Source: CANNDT01 sp945876205 (lineage in GTDB: Bacteria > Acidobacteriota > Vicinamibacteria > Vicinamibacterales > UBA2999). Taken from it: a DNA stretch of 18,833 nucleotides. Of this stretch, positions 7,484-15,530 are shown piece by piece. The stretch covers positions 1 through 18,833 of the forward strand of contig CANNDT010000087.1 in the NCBI GenBank assembly GCA_947503365.1, written 5' to 3'. The notes under the pieces are model-generated. The model saw only the letters and a program-made list of their open reading frames with translations. It had not been told where the DNA came from and searched no databases. Numbering within the stretch: position 1 is the stretch's first letter; every line of letters starts with the position of its first letter. The position numbers and the translations under genes are program-made.

Positions 7484-8406
7484 AACATCTGCTCGAGTCC
7501 ATCCCCGTCCGCGCGATGAGTGCGGTCGTCCGCGTCATGCCGATGTCTGTCGTTCGGAGTGTGGGACGCGGATTGGGCAGGCTGGTGTACGTGGCCGACC
7601 GGGCGCGCCGTCGCACGGCGCTGACCAATCTCAGCGCCGCATTTCCGGGACGGCCCGCCGCGGAGCACCGGGCGGTGGCGCAGGCGATGTTCGGCCACTT
7701 CGGCAGCATGCTGCTCGAGCTGCTCAAGTTCGGCTCCTACTCGCGTGCTCGCCTGCTCGCCGCCAGCGAAGTCGAAGGCGAGGAGCGCGTGTGGAACGCC
7801 TACCAGCAGGGGCGCGGGGTGCTCTTCTTCACGGGCCACTTCGGCTACTGGGAGATGCACGCGGTGACGCATGCGCTGCGCTTTCATCCCATTTCCGTGC
7901 TCGCGCGTCCGCTCGACAACCCCCGGCTGCACGAGGCGCTCGAGCAGATTCGCACGAGCACCGGTAACTCGGTGATCTACCGGCAGGGTGCGGTGCGGAA
8001 AATGCTCCGTGACCTCGCATCCAACCGCGGGATCGCGCTGCTGATCGATCAGCACCTGCATACCCCCGACGCCGTGTACGTGGATTTCTTCAGGCGTCCG
8101 GCGGCGACGACGTCGGCGCTTGCCGCGCTGGCGCTGCGGACGGGTGCGCCGGTCATTCCGGTGTTTGCGCTGCCGCTGCCGCGCGGCCGGTACCGGTTCA
8201 TCTACGAGCATCCGGTTGATCCGCCCCGCGCGGATACCCCCGACGCGGTGCGCGAATTCACGCAGCGCTGCACCGACGTGCTCGAGATGTACGTGCGCCG
8301 CCACCCCGAGCTGTGGCTCTGGATGCATCGCCGGTGGCGCGAACCCGAGACGGCGGACGTCGCCGACGTCCTCGACGATCGGTCCGACGCGGAAGCGGAT
8401 GTCTGA
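7480..8406 (+). CDS. LpxL/HtrB-type lipid A acyltransferase
   Basis: A 308-residue protein of the lysophospholipid/lipid A acyltransferase family, expected to add a secondary acyl chain to Kdo-lipid A at the inner membrane. LFFTGHFGYWE contains the HX4E catalytic motif (His120, Glu125). RTSTGNSVIYRQGAVRKM, ALLIDQH, VDFFRRPAATTSALA and the C-terminal RRHPELWLWMHRRWR match the family. The N-terminus is only moderately hydrophobic. The ATG overlaps the lpxK stop (ATGA). It is the only acyltransferase in the operon, so other secondary acylations would need genes elsewhere. Acyl length and position cannot be read from sequence, so I give no lpxL or lpxM symbol. Confidence 0.9.
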   Translation: MKHLLESIPVRAMSAVVRVMPMSVVRSVGRGLGRLVYVADRARRRTALTNLSAAFPGRPAAEHRAVAQAMFGHFGSMLLELLKFGSYSRARLLAASEVEGEERVWNAYQQGRGVLFFTGHFGYWEMHAVTHALRFHPISVLARPLDNPRLHEALEQIRTSTGNSVIYRQGAVRKMLRDLASNRGIALLIDQHLHTPDAVYVDFFRRPAATTSALAALALRTGAPVIPVFALPLPRGRYRFIYEHPVDPPRADTPDAVREFTQRCTDVLEMYVRRHPELWLWMHRRWREPETADVADVLDDRSDAEADV

Positions 8407-9427
8407 TCCGCGGTGCGTCGCGGTGCTCGCCCCGAACTGGCTGGGTGATGCGATCATGGCGCTGCCGGCGATGGCCGATCTGCGCCGCCGGTATCCGTCA
8501 GCCAGGATCGTCGTCGCCGCTCGCCGCTCGGTGGCCGACCTTTTCCGACTCGTCGCCTCCGTTGACGTCGTCATCAGTCAGGACGTTGACGCGCTGCGCG
8601 GGTCTGATGCCGACGTCGTGCTTCTCTTCCCGAACTCATTCGCGTCGGCGTGGCTCGTCCGCCGGGCCGGCATCGCCGAGCGGTGGGGGTACGCAACCGA
8701 CTGGCGCGGACGGCTATTGACCCGCGCGATCCGCCGGCCGAAAGGCTCGCGGCATCAGGGTGCGTACTACCAGTATCTGGTCGGTGCGCTCGGGATTGAC
8801 GTCGGCCCGCTCGAGCCGTCGCTCGCGATACCTGACAGCGCCGTCGCATCGGCGCGGCGTTTGTTAATCGACCGCGGATGGAACGGCGAGCGCCCGCTCG
8901 TCGTCCTGGCGCCGGGCGCCGCCTACGGAACGGCGAAGCGCTGGATTCCCAGTCACGTCTCCAGATTGATCAACGACCTCGTCCGACAGGGGCGTACCTG
9001 CGTGCTCGTCGGCAGCCGAGCCGACGCGTCGACGACGCGCGGTATTCGCGGGGACGTCGACGAAGCGAATCGCATGCAGGTGATCGATGTCTCGGGCGAA
9101 ACGTCGCTCGAGATGCTGGCGGCGATGCTGAACATCGCGACAGCGTGCGTGTCGAACGACTCGGGCGCGATGCACCTGGCAGCCGCCGTAGGGACGCCCC
9201 TCGTGGCGCTCTTCGGACCGACTCGCGAATCCGAGACAGCCCCGCTGATGCGCGCCGGCGGCCGCGCGGAGGTGCTGACGCACCAGGTGTGGTGCCGCCC
9301 TTGTATGCTTCGGGAGTGCCCAATCGATCACCGTTGCATGACCGGAATTGACCCTGGCCGCGTCCTCGTTTCGGTCAAACGCCTTTTGGGGTCAGACCCC
9401 GGCAAAGAACCGGCGAATGGGGTCTGA
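8399..9427 (+). CDS. waaF: LPS heptosyltransferase II
   Basis: A 342-residue GT9-family enzyme that transfers L,D-heptose from ADP-heptose to the inner-core heptose at the cytoplasmic face. VLAPNWLGDAIMALPAM carries the conserved GDA with the probable catalytic Asp17. APGAAYGTAKRW and SNDSGAMHLAAAVGTPLVAL then FGPT form the ADP-heptose site. The Cys-containing RPCMLRECPIDHRCM near the C-terminus is typical of WaaF. The ATG at 8399 overlaps the previous gene by eight bases; the frame is open further upstream, but homology should begin here. The last dozen codons (GSDPGKEPANGV) come from an inserted palindromic repeat pair, so the native C-terminus was probably slightly different. Confidence 0.92.
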   Translation: MSDPRCVAVLAPNWLGDAIMALPAMADLRRRYPSARIVVAARRSVADLFRLVASVDVVISQDVDALRGSDADVVLLFPNSFASAWLVRRAGIAERWGYATDWRGRLLTRAIRRPKGSRHQGAYYQYLVGALGIDVGPLEPSLAIPDSAVASARRLLIDRGWNGERPLVVLAPGAAYGTAKRWIPSHVSRLINDLVRQGRTCVLVGSRADASTTRGIRGDVDEANRMQVIDVSGETSLEMLAAMLNIATACVSNDSGAMHLAAAVGTPLVALFGPTRESETAPLMRAGGRAEVLTHQVWCRPCMLRECPIDHRCMTGIDPGRVLVSVKRLLGSDPGKEPANGV

Positions 9428-9431
9428 CCCC
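9388..9431. repeat. Palindromic GGGGTCAGACCCC repeat pair at the waaF/gmhB junction
   Basis: GGGGTCAGACCCC (9388-9400) and its reverse complement GGGGTCTGACCCC (9419-9431) flank 18 bases. Each copy is itself nearly palindromic, and together they form a 13-bp stem. Repeats of this kind recall REP/BIME elements, which are usually intergenic. Here the pair encodes the waaF C-terminus, the waaF stop (9425-9427) and the gmhB ATG (9417-9419). Confidence 0.75.
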
Positions 9432-9998
9432 AGGCCGGCGGTGTTTATCGATCGCGATGGCACGCTCATCGAGGAATGCGGCTATCTCGCTCGTCTTGAC
9501 TCTCTTCACGTGTTCCCGTGGACGGCCGATGCGATTCGCCTGCTGAATCGCGCCGGGTTCGCCACCGTGGTCATCACCAACCAGGCCGCGATCGGGCGCG
9601 GCATCATCGACGAGCCGTTTCTTCGGTCAGTGCACGACGCCTTGGACGCGCGGCTCGCGCGCGGGCAGGCTCGCATCGACGCTTACTACTTCTGTCCCCA
9701 TCATCCTGAAGCGCAACTCGAGGGCTACAGGCAGACGTGCCGCTGCCGCAAGCCCGGACCGGGAATGATCGAGCAAGCCTGCCGCGACATGGACATCGAT
9801 CCGCAGCGTTCGGTGATGGTGGGCGATCGATGGCTCGACGTCGGGTGCGGACAGGCGGCCGGCACTCGTACCGTCCTGGTACGAACCGGCCACGGCGAAC
9901 ACGAGGTCGAGCATCCTCCCGCGGGTGCCCATGCCGATGCTATCCTCAACAATTTGATGGAGGCGGTAGGTTGGATTCTGCGCACCTGCTCGCACTGA
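9417..9998 (+). CDS. gmhB: D-glycero-D-manno-heptose 1,7-bisphosphate phosphatase
   Basis: A 193-residue HAD-superfamily phosphatase that removes the C7 phosphate from heptose 1,7-bisphosphate in ADP-heptose synthesis. PAVFIDRDGTL holds the nucleophile Asp12 and acid/base Asp14. VVITNQAAIGRG is motif II. The zinc loop FCPHHPEA...CRCRKPGPG supplies Cys93, His95, Cys108 and Cys110, in the same spacing as E. coli GmhB. MVGDRWLDVGCGQAAG holds the C-terminal HAD Asp motif. The ATG at 9417 lies inside the palindromic repeat and overlaps waaF by 11 bases; a GTG at 9441 would start too close to the catalytic strand. It overlaps rfaE1 by 28 bases. Confidence 0.93.
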   Translation: MGSDPRPAVFIDRDGTLIEECGYLARLDSLHVFPWTADAIRLLNRAGFATVVITNQAAIGRGIIDEPFLRSVHDALDARLARGQARIDAYYFCPHHPEAQLEGYRQTCRCRKPGPGMIEQACRDMDIDPQRSVMVGDRWLDVGCGQAAGTRTVLVRTGHGEHEVEHPPAGAHADAILNNLMEAVGWILRTCSH

Positions 9999-10987
9999 CC
10001 GAGGCACTCGGCGGCCGAACCGTGGCCGTGATTGGCGACGTCCTCGCCGACGAATTCGTGTACGGCCGCGTCGCGCGCGTCTCACGTGAAGCGCCGGTGC
10101 TGATCCTCGAGTACGACTCGACCGAGGTCGTGCCCGGCGGCGCCGGCAACGCCGCCAACAACGTAGCCGCGCTCGGCGGGCACGCGAAGTTGACGGCCGT
10201 CGTCGGCCGCGACGACCCGGCTCGCCGTCTCATCGCCGCGCTGCATAAGCGCGTCGATCCGCGGCGCATCGTGCGCGCCGCCGGGCAGCCCACGGCAGTC
10301 AAGACGCGCATCCTCGCAGGGGGCATTCACTCGCCGAAACAGCAGGTCGTGCGCATCGATCGCGGCGTGTCGAGGCCCGTGAGCGCGACGAGCCGGAAGG
10401 CCTTTGAAGCGGCGGCGCTCGATCTGGTCACGCGCGTGGACGCCGTGCTCGTCTCGGACTACGGCTCAGGCCTCGTGACGCCGGCGCTCGTCTCGAAACT
10501 GCGGAGCGAGTTGAAGCGCTCAGGCCATCCGGTGCCGGTGCTGATCGATTCACGCTACCGGCTTCTCGACTACTCGGGACTGACCGCCTGCACGCCGAAC
10601 GAGTCAGAAGTCGAGCAGGCGCTTGGCGTCCATATCAACGACAACGCTCGCGTGCTCGAGAAGGCGGGGCGCGACGTCCTCGCGCGGACGCGCATGCAGG
10701 CCGTGCTCATCACCCGCGGCAGCCGCGGGATGGCGCTCTTCGTGCGCGACACGCCGACGCTGCACATTCCTATCTTCGGCACCGATTCGATCGTCGACGT
10801 GACGGGAGCCGGTGACACGGTGGTTGCGACGATGACGCTGGCACTGGCGGCGGGCGCGACGTTCGAGAACGCCGCACGGCTCGCCAATTATGCCGGCGGC
10901 CTCGTCGTCATGAAGCGCGGAACTGCCACCGTGAGCGCCGGCGAGCTGCGCGAGGCTATCAAGAAGGACATGCGACGGAGTGGGTAA
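9971..10987 (+). CDS. rfaE1: D-glycero-beta-D-manno-heptose 7-phosphate kinase (split HldE, kinase half)
   Basis: A 338-residue PfkB/ribokinase-family sugar kinase that phosphorylates heptose 7-phosphate at C1 to give the 1,7-bisphosphate, the GmhB substrate. VAVIGDVLADEFVYGRVARV then SREAPV is the N-terminal signature of HldE kinases. VPGGAGNAANNVAALGG is PfkB motif 1. SDYGSG, TPNESE and DVTGAGDTVVATM (about residue 275) complete the fold, the last holding the catalytic Asp. The frame is open far upstream, but a TTG at 9971 has GGAGG seven bases before it and puts homology at the start. In E. coli this domain is fused to the adenylyltransferase; here they are separate genes (also called hldA and hldC). 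Confidence 0.93.
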   Translation: MDSAHLLALTEALGGRTVAVIGDVLADEFVYGRVARVSREAPVLILEYDSTEVVPGGAGNAANNVAALGGHAKLTAVVGRDDPARRLIAALHKRVDPRRIVRAAGQPTAVKTRILAGGIHSPKQQVVRIDRGVSRPVSATSRKAFEAAALDLVTRVDAVLVSDYGSGLVTPALVSKLRSELKRSGHPVPVLIDSRYRLLDYSGLTACTPNESEVEQALGVHINDNARVLEKAGRDVLARTRMQAVLITRGSRGMALFVRDTPTLHIPIFGTDSIVDVTGAGDTVVATMTLALAAGATFENAARLANYAGGLVVMKRGTATVSAGELREAIKKDMRRSG

Positions 10988-11456
10988 GGTCGTTTCACGC
11001 GAGGCACTCGTCGAGCGCGTTCGTCGCGATCGCGCTGCAGGCCGTACTGTGGCGTTCGCCAATGGCTGCTTCGATCTGCTCCACGTCGGCCATACGCGCT
11101 ACCTCGAGGCCGCGGCCGCCGAGGCCGACGTGCTCGTGGTGGCGGTCAATGACGATGACTCGGTGCGAGGGCTGAAAGGGGAAGGCCGGCCGATTCTCCC
11201 GGGCGCGCATCGCGCACGGCTGGTCGCCGCGCTCCGGTGCGTCGACTACGTCGTCCTGTTCCCCGAGCCTACTGTCGGTCCGCTGCTCGAGGCGCTTCAC
11301 CCGGACGTGCACTGCAAGGGCACCGACTACACGCTCGACTCGGTACCCGAGCGCGACATCGTCAAGGCGTACGGCGGCCGGGTCGCGATTGTCGGCGATC
11401 CCAAGGACCATTCGACTCGCGATCTGCTGGGACGGATCGCGAGCGCTCACGCGTGA
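10980..11456 (+). CDS. rfaE2: D-glycero-beta-D-manno-heptose 1-phosphate adenylyltransferase (split HldE)
   Basis: A 158-residue nucleotidyltransferase that joins heptose 1-phosphate to AMP from ATP, giving ADP-D,D-heptose. VAFANGCFDLLHVGHTRYL carries the HxGH motif (residues 35-38) typical of cytidylyltransferase-like folds. VNDDDSVRGLKGEGRP, VLFPEPTV, VHCKGTDYT and the C-terminal GDPKDHSTRDLL complete it. The last segment corresponds to the ISTSKI-like region, here in a variant form. The GTG at 10980 overlaps the kinase gene by eight bases. An epimerase (hldD) must act next and is not in the window. Confidence 0.93.
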   Translation: MGKVVSREALVERVRRDRAAGRTVAFANGCFDLLHVGHTRYLEAAAAEADVLVVAVNDDDSVRGLKGEGRPILPGAHRARLVAALRCVDYVVLFPEPTVGPLLEALHPDVHCKGTDYTLDSVPERDIVKAYGGRVAIVGDPKDHSTRDLLGRIASAHA

Positions 11457-12469
11457 ACAGGTTTCTGATCGTCCGGCTTGGCGCGCTCGGCGACATCATT
11501 CACGGGATCCCGGTAGCCGCGGCCCTGCGCAACCGCTACCCGCAGGCGCATATCGACTGGATGGTCGACGCCCGGTATCTCGAGTTGCTCCACCTGGTCG
11601 AGTGCCTCGACCGGCGTATTCCGGTCGATCCCCGAGACGCCACGCGTGGAGACCAGCGTTCGGGCCTCTTCCGGACGATCCGCGAGCTCAGGCACAACCA
11701 ATACGACGCCTGCATCGATCTCCAGGGCCTGCTGAAATCAGCGCTCCTCGCTCGCGCCGCCGGGGCGAAGCGCACCATCGGATTGCCGCGGCGCCATCTC
11801 CGCGAACCGTTGGCGCGACTGTTCTACACCGAGACTCCCGACACCGGAGCCGCCACGCACGTCATCGACAAGGGGCTGGCGCTGCTTGCACCGCTGGGCG
11901 TCGAGGATCGGCGAGTGCATTTTCCCATCAGCATTCCGCGGACACCGGCGATCGAATCAGTGATCGCCCGTTTTGCTCCGAGCGGGTACGTGATTGTGAA
12001 TCCGGGCGCCGCGTGGCCCAACAAGCGGTGGCCGGCGGAGCGCTTCGGCGCCGTTGCCGCGGCGATCCACAAGGAGTTCGGTCTGCGCTCGATCGTCTTG
12101 TGGGGGCCGGGCGAACAGCCGCTCGCCTCGTCGGTGGCCGCGGCGTCGGCGGGCGCCGCCGAGATCGCGCCGCCGACCACCATCCCCGACATGATCGGGA
12201 TTGCCCGCCACGGGCGCCTGATGATCTCCGGTGACACCGGCCCCTTGCACATCGCTGGCGCGGTCGGTACGCCGATCGTCGCGCTCTTCGGGCCGACGCA
12301 GCCCGAGCGCAACGGTCCATGGTTGCCTCACGACATCAGCATCTCGCGCGTGTCCCAATGCTCTTGCGTGTACGAACGGCGCTGCCGGAAGTCAGTGCCA
12401 TGCATCGATGACATCGCGGTCGACGAAGTCGTTCGCGCGGTTCGGCGACGTGTGACATCGCATGGCTAA
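11453..12469 (+). CDS. waaC: LPS heptosyltransferase I
   Basis: A 338-residue GT9-family enzyme expected to add the first heptose to Kdo. It begins MNRFLIVRLGALGDIIHGIP, the WaaC signature, with the likely catalytic Asp14. CIDLQGLLKSAL and ATHVIDKGLALL follow in the acceptor half. NPGAAWPNKRWPAERFG and ISGDTGPLHIAGAVGTPIVA then LFGPTQPERNGPW form the ADP-heptose half. The C-terminus has a Cys-rich CSCVYERRCRKSVPC. The GTG at 11453 overlaps the rfaE2 stop by four bases (GTGA); the frame is open upstream without homology. Assignment to I rather than II rests on the GALGDIIHGIP motif and on waaF already being present. Confidence 0.88.
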   Translation: MNRFLIVRLGALGDIIHGIPVAAALRNRYPQAHIDWMVDARYLELLHLVECLDRRIPVDPRDATRGDQRSGLFRTIRELRHNQYDACIDLQGLLKSALLARAAGAKRTIGLPRRHLREPLARLFYTETPDTGAATHVIDKGLALLAPLGVEDRRVHFPISIPRTPAIESVIARFAPSGYVIVNPGAAWPNKRWPAERFGAVAAAIHKEFGLRSIVLWGPGEQPLASSVAAASAGAAEIAPPTTIPDMIGIARHGRLMISGDTGPLHIAGAVGTPIVALFGPTQPERNGPWLPHDISISRVSQCSCVYERRCRKSVPCIDDIAVDEVVRAVRRRVTSHG

Positions 12470-13013
12470 TTTGACGCGACACACCCCTCAATGGCGGGCC
12501 CGCCTCGCCGAAGCGCTTGCGCGAAGGCGGGTCCCGCTGGGATTCCTGGCCGCCGCGTCGGCGGTGGTCTTCGCGCATCCCACGTGGACGACGTGGCAGG
12601 CAGGTCTCGGCATCGCGCTGGTCGGCGAGGCGATTCGGGTCTGGGCGTCAGGTCATCTCGAGAAAGGTCGCGAGGTCACGCGCTCGGGGCCGTATCAGTG
12701 GACCGGGCATCCGCTGTACGTGGGCTCGAGCATCATGGCGCTTGGCGTCGCCGTCGCGTGCCGAAGCGCGGTCGTCGCTGGGCTTACGTTTATCTACATG
12801 GCGGCGACGCTGACAGCGGCCGTGCGCACCGAGGAAGCGTTCCTGCGGCGTACCTTCGGAGACACCTACGATCGCTATCGACGCTCCTTCGGGGAGCCTG
12901 GCACGCGGCGATTCAGCATCGCCCGCGCGCGCAGGAATCGTGAGTATCGTGCGATCGCGGGCCTCATCGGCGGATTTGCGCTTCTTGCGCTCAAGATTGC
13001 GCTGAACATATAA
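12462..13013 (+). CDS. ICMT/PEMT-family membrane methyltransferase
   Basis: A 183-residue integral membrane protein with about four hydrophobic segments (near 24-42, 46-63, 95-118 and 163-182). REVTRSGPYQWTGHPLYVGS followed by EEAFLRRTFGDTYDRYRRSF is the signature of isoprenylcysteine O-methyltransferase-like and phospholipid-methyltransferase-like enzymes, with SAM bound by the second motif region. The ATG overlaps waaC by eight bases, so it is the last gene of the LPS operon. Its substrate is unknown. A lipid or glycolipid methyl acceptor is a guess from context, since bacterial members of this family act on varied substrates. Confidence 0.82.
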   Translation: MANLTRHTPQWRARLAEALARRRVPLGFLAAASAVVFAHPTWTTWQAGLGIALVGEAIRVWASGHLEKGREVTRSGPYQWTGHPLYVGSSIMALGVAVACRSAVVAGLTFIYMAATLTAAVRTEEAFLRRTFGDTYDRYRRSFGEPGTRRFSIARARRNREYRAIAGLIGGFALLALKIALNI

Positions 13014-13014
13014 T
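12985..13014 (+). promoter_or_regulatory. Candidate tRNA operon promoter
   Basis: TTGCGC (12985-12990), an 18-base spacer and TATAAT (13009-13014) lie over the end of the methyltransferase gene. A start near 13021 would precede tRNA-Val by about 48 bases. Confidence 0.45.
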
Positions 13015-13068
13015 CAAGTGTTTGCGTGGGGCCGGGCTTGTCACGCCGTAGCGCGTTCGCGCGTAGGC

Positions 13069-13143
13069 GGGCGGTTAGCTCAGTGGTAGAGCACCGGCTT
13101 TACACGCCGGCTGTCACAGGTTCGAGCCCTGTACCGCCCACCA
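13069..13143 (+). tRNA. tRNA-Val(UAC)
   Basis: Complete cloverleaf with CCA encoded. The acceptor stem pairs GGGCGGT with ACCGCCC, and the discriminator is A13140. The D-arm contains AGCTCAGTGGTAGAGC. The anticodon stem CCGGC/GCCGG encloses loop TTTACAC with anticodon TAC. The T-arm is ACAGGTTCGAGCCCTGT. A hairpin beginning with the CCA follows directly. Confidence 0.97.
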
Positions 13144-13176
13144 GCCTTCGCCCGCCGTTCGGCGAGCTACGGCTGG
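13141..13176 (+). repeat. tRNA-Val trailer hairpin
   Basis: CCAGCC (13141-13146) pairs with GGCTGG (13171-13176), and an inner TCGCC pairs with GGCGA. The stem begins with the encoded CCA of the tRNA, and its sequence resembles the trailer after tRNA-Asp. It has no T-run. It could be a processing hairpin or weak terminator. Confidence 0.5.
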
Positions 13177-13191
13177 CACGCCAGTCAGCTT

Positions 13192-13264
<73 letters not shown>

Positions 13265-13268
<4 letters not shown>

Positions 13269-13296
13269 ACCTTCGCTCGTGAGAGCTTCGGTTGGC
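13265..13296 (+). repeat. tRNA-Asp trailer hairpin
   Basis: GCCAACC (13265-13271) pairs with GGTTGGC (13290-13296). An internal loop TTC/TTC follows, then GCTC/GAGC closed by a GTGA tetraloop. The stem includes the discriminator and CCA of tRNA-Asp. It is similar in sequence and shape to the tRNA-Val trailer. Confidence 0.5.
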
Positions 13297-13316
13297 ATTC
13301 CACCCAAGCACAGTTG

Positions 13317-15530
13317 ATGGCAGTCGTGAGGCGCGTGGGCGTTGTATTAATCGTGGCTGCTGCTGTCGTCGCGACGCAGCTCCCTCTCCTTCCGCTTCCC
13401 CTCCCTGTTTACATCCGATGGGCCGACGGCCTCGACGAGGCACAGAAGGCCAATGCGGCACGCCAGCTCCGGCTTCGTCACGTAGCCACGCGCGACGACG
13501 GTGTGTGGATCGCGAATGCAACGGACACGTCGACGAACGCGATTCGTGCGATCGTCCAGGACGCGCGCGTCGCCGACACCTACAACATCGACCGCGGCAC
13601 CTTCGAGGCGGACCGCGAGTGGACGACGCCCGCGGCCTGGCTTGGCCGGACGTTCCCCGCAGTGCAAGCGATCTACGACGACTATCTGGAAGGCGTCCGG
13701 CGACCTGCGCTCATCCCACTCGTCGCGTTGCTGGTGGCGGCATGGATCGCCTTTGGCCGTGCACTCCGCCGGCAGGGTGGATGGCTGCTGCAAGGCATTC
13801 CGCGCCTCTCCACGCATGCGCTGGCGATCTTCCGGCTTGTCTACGGTGCCGCGATGATGCGGGTCATCCTGTATAGCGATATTGGACCGATGCCGCTCGA
13901 CGTGCAGCGCATCGAGTCCTGGGCGGCACGCACTGATCTCGTGCGCGTGATCGCCGCCAGCGCCACTGGCGCCTGGTCTATCCGCATGGCGCTGGTCGGA
14001 TCGCTCGCGCTGTTCGCACTTGGCGTGGTGCCGCGCGTGACACTCGCGATGTCGGCGGCGCTGCTGACCGTCCTGGCCTCCGTGCTCGGGACGCACCAGT
14101 CCACGCACGATTTCGGCCTGCCGACGGTCGCCATGTGGCTGATGGTGCTGGTGCCGTGGCACGAAGGCTTCGGGCTTTCGTGGATGTGGCGGCGATGGCG
14201 CGGCCTGCCGGACCGCGCCGGTGCGAACCCGCGGGGACTGGCGCTCTGGCTGCCGCCCTTCGCAGTGGGCGTCGCTTTCCTTGCGGCTGCCTTCGCCAAG
14301 CTCGACATCAGCGGCATGCAATGGATCACGGGCGGCGCGATTCGCTACCACTTCATCGCGGACGCGTCGGCAGCACCCGTGTCCTGGGGACTGTCAATTG
14401 CTTCGTCCGACGCCGCGGCCGTGGCGTTGTCGCTCGGCGCGATCGTCGTCGAAGCCGCGTTCTGGACAGTCATGTTCGTTCCACACCCGCTGGTGCGCCT
14501 CGCGTATGCCATTGCCGGCGTCTCTATCCTGGCTGGCTTCTACCTCTTTCAGGGCGTGTATTGGCCGGCGTGGTGGATCCTGATGCTGGCGCTGCTGCCG
14601 TGGTCGCCCGTGATCGACGCCATCGTCGCGCGACTGGAACGCTATGACGTGCTGGCTGACGGAGAGTGCCCGATGTGCCGCCGCACCGCGCGAGTACTGC
14701 ATGCGCTCGACTGGTTCGACCGTCTCACCTTTGTCGATGCGTCTGACGACGAGGCGCGCGAGCGCGTGGCGCCGGGACTGGAGCGGAGTGCGGCGCTGGC
14801 GGAGATGTATGTGATCGATGAACGCGGAAACCGTGTTGCCGGGTATGACGGATATCTGCGACTGGCAGCCGGTATCCCGCTGCTCTGGGTCCCGCGACTG
14901 ATTGGGATGCTTCCTCCCGTCGCGGCGGCCGGGCGCGCGATCTATCGCCGTGTGGCCGAATCACGGATTCGCCGCGGCCGCTGCACCGATGAGGTGTGCG
15001 CGCCGGATGATGCGCCGCTGCCGCGACGACACATCGATCGCCCTCGGCTACTCTCGCGAGCCGCCATCGTGGTCGTGGCCGCATTCGTCTTTCAGCAGAT
15101 CGGCGCGTCGGCACTTCGGTTCGAGTCCGAGCCGCTCGTCTCCAACTTCCCGATGTACTCGTTCACGTGGCCGTCGCGCGAAGCATTCAACGACTACCTG
15201 CTCGAGAAAACGCGATACTACGAGCTGTCCACGGAGTCCCTGACATCCGGCGAACTGACGCGCCGCCTGCGCGGCGTGCCGAAGGGACCTGATGTGGTGG
15301 ACGAGGCGCTGGACGCGGCGGTGGCAGGGAAGCCGTGGCCGGCCGAGACGCGCGCCCAGGTCGACGCCGTGCGTCGCGAGTACCAGGCGCGCTACGGTGA
15401 ACCGCTTGGCCGCGTGCACGTCGTCCGGCGCGAAACATCGTTCGACTGGACGCGCGGCGAGTTTGAATCTACAGCCCGCACCACTCGCGAGGGCACGGTC
15501 GACCTTGCGAGCGGCACGTTTACTTCTTGA
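13317..15530 (+). CDS. HTTM-like membrane protein fused to a DCC (DUF393) domain
   Basis: A 737-residue membrane protein. A first helix (about 8-27) precedes a mostly soluble segment (about 35-128). A multi-helix block from about 132 to 438 contains FRLVYGAAMMRVILYSD, HQSTHDFGLPTVAMWL, AFAKLDISGMQWITGGAI and FYLFQGVYW, like HTTM proteins related to vitamin-K-dependent gamma-carboxylase. Next, VLADGECPMCRRTARVLHAL (Cys452 and Cys455 in track-independent numbering from a TTG three bases upstream) opens a DCC/DUF393 domain with a CPxC redox motif. A last helix (about 580-600) and NFPMYSFTWPS lead to a soluble C-terminal tail. The ATG at 13317 is preferred over the TTG at 13314; no Shine-Dalgarno is seen. 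It overlaps pirin tail to tail by 11 bases. Substrate is unknown; membrane-coupled thiol chemistry is inferred. Confidence 0.75.
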   Translation: MAVVRRVGVVLIVAAAVVATQLPLLPLPLPVYIRWADGLDEAQKANAARQLRLRHVATRDDGVWIANATDTSTNAIRAIVQDARVADTYNIDRGTFEADREWTTPAAWLGRTFPAVQAIYDDYLEGVRRPALIPLVALLVAAWIAFGRALRRQGGWLLQGIPRLSTHALAIFRLVYGAAMMRVILYSDIGPMPLDVQRIESWAARTDLVRVIAASATGAWSIRMALVGSLALFALGVVPRVTLAMSAALLTVLASVLGTHQSTHDFGLPTVAMWLMVLVPWHEGFGLSWMWRRWRGLPDRAGANPRGLALWLPPFAVGVAFLAAAFAKLDISGMQWITGGAIRYHFIADASAAPVSWGLSIASSDAAAVALSLGAIVVEAAFWTVMFVPHPLVRLAYAIAGVSILAGFYLFQGVYWPAWWILMLALLPWSPVIDAIVARLERYDVLADGECPMCRRTARVLHALDWFDRLTFVDASDDEARERVAPGLERSAALAEMYVIDERGNRVAGYDGYLRLAAGIPLLWVPRLIGMLPPVAAAGRAIYRRVAESRIRRGRCTDEVCAPDDAPLPRRHIDRPRLLSRAAIVVVAAFVFQQIGASALRFESEPLVSNFPMYSFTWPSREAFNDYLLEKTRYYELSTESLTSGELTRRLRGVPKGPDVVDEALDAAVAGKPWPAETRAQVDAVRREYQARYGEPLGRVHVVRRETSFDWTRGEFESTARTTREGTVDLASGTFTS

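Noticed and set aside
9388..9431. Repeat pair as a transcription terminator
   Set aside because: It lies within an overlapping operon junction, has no T-run, and downstream genes have no evident promoter.
13347..14351. 334-residue minus-strand ORF opposite the HTTM gene
   Set aside because: Shadow frame; the plus frame has coherent membrane segments and a CPxC domain.
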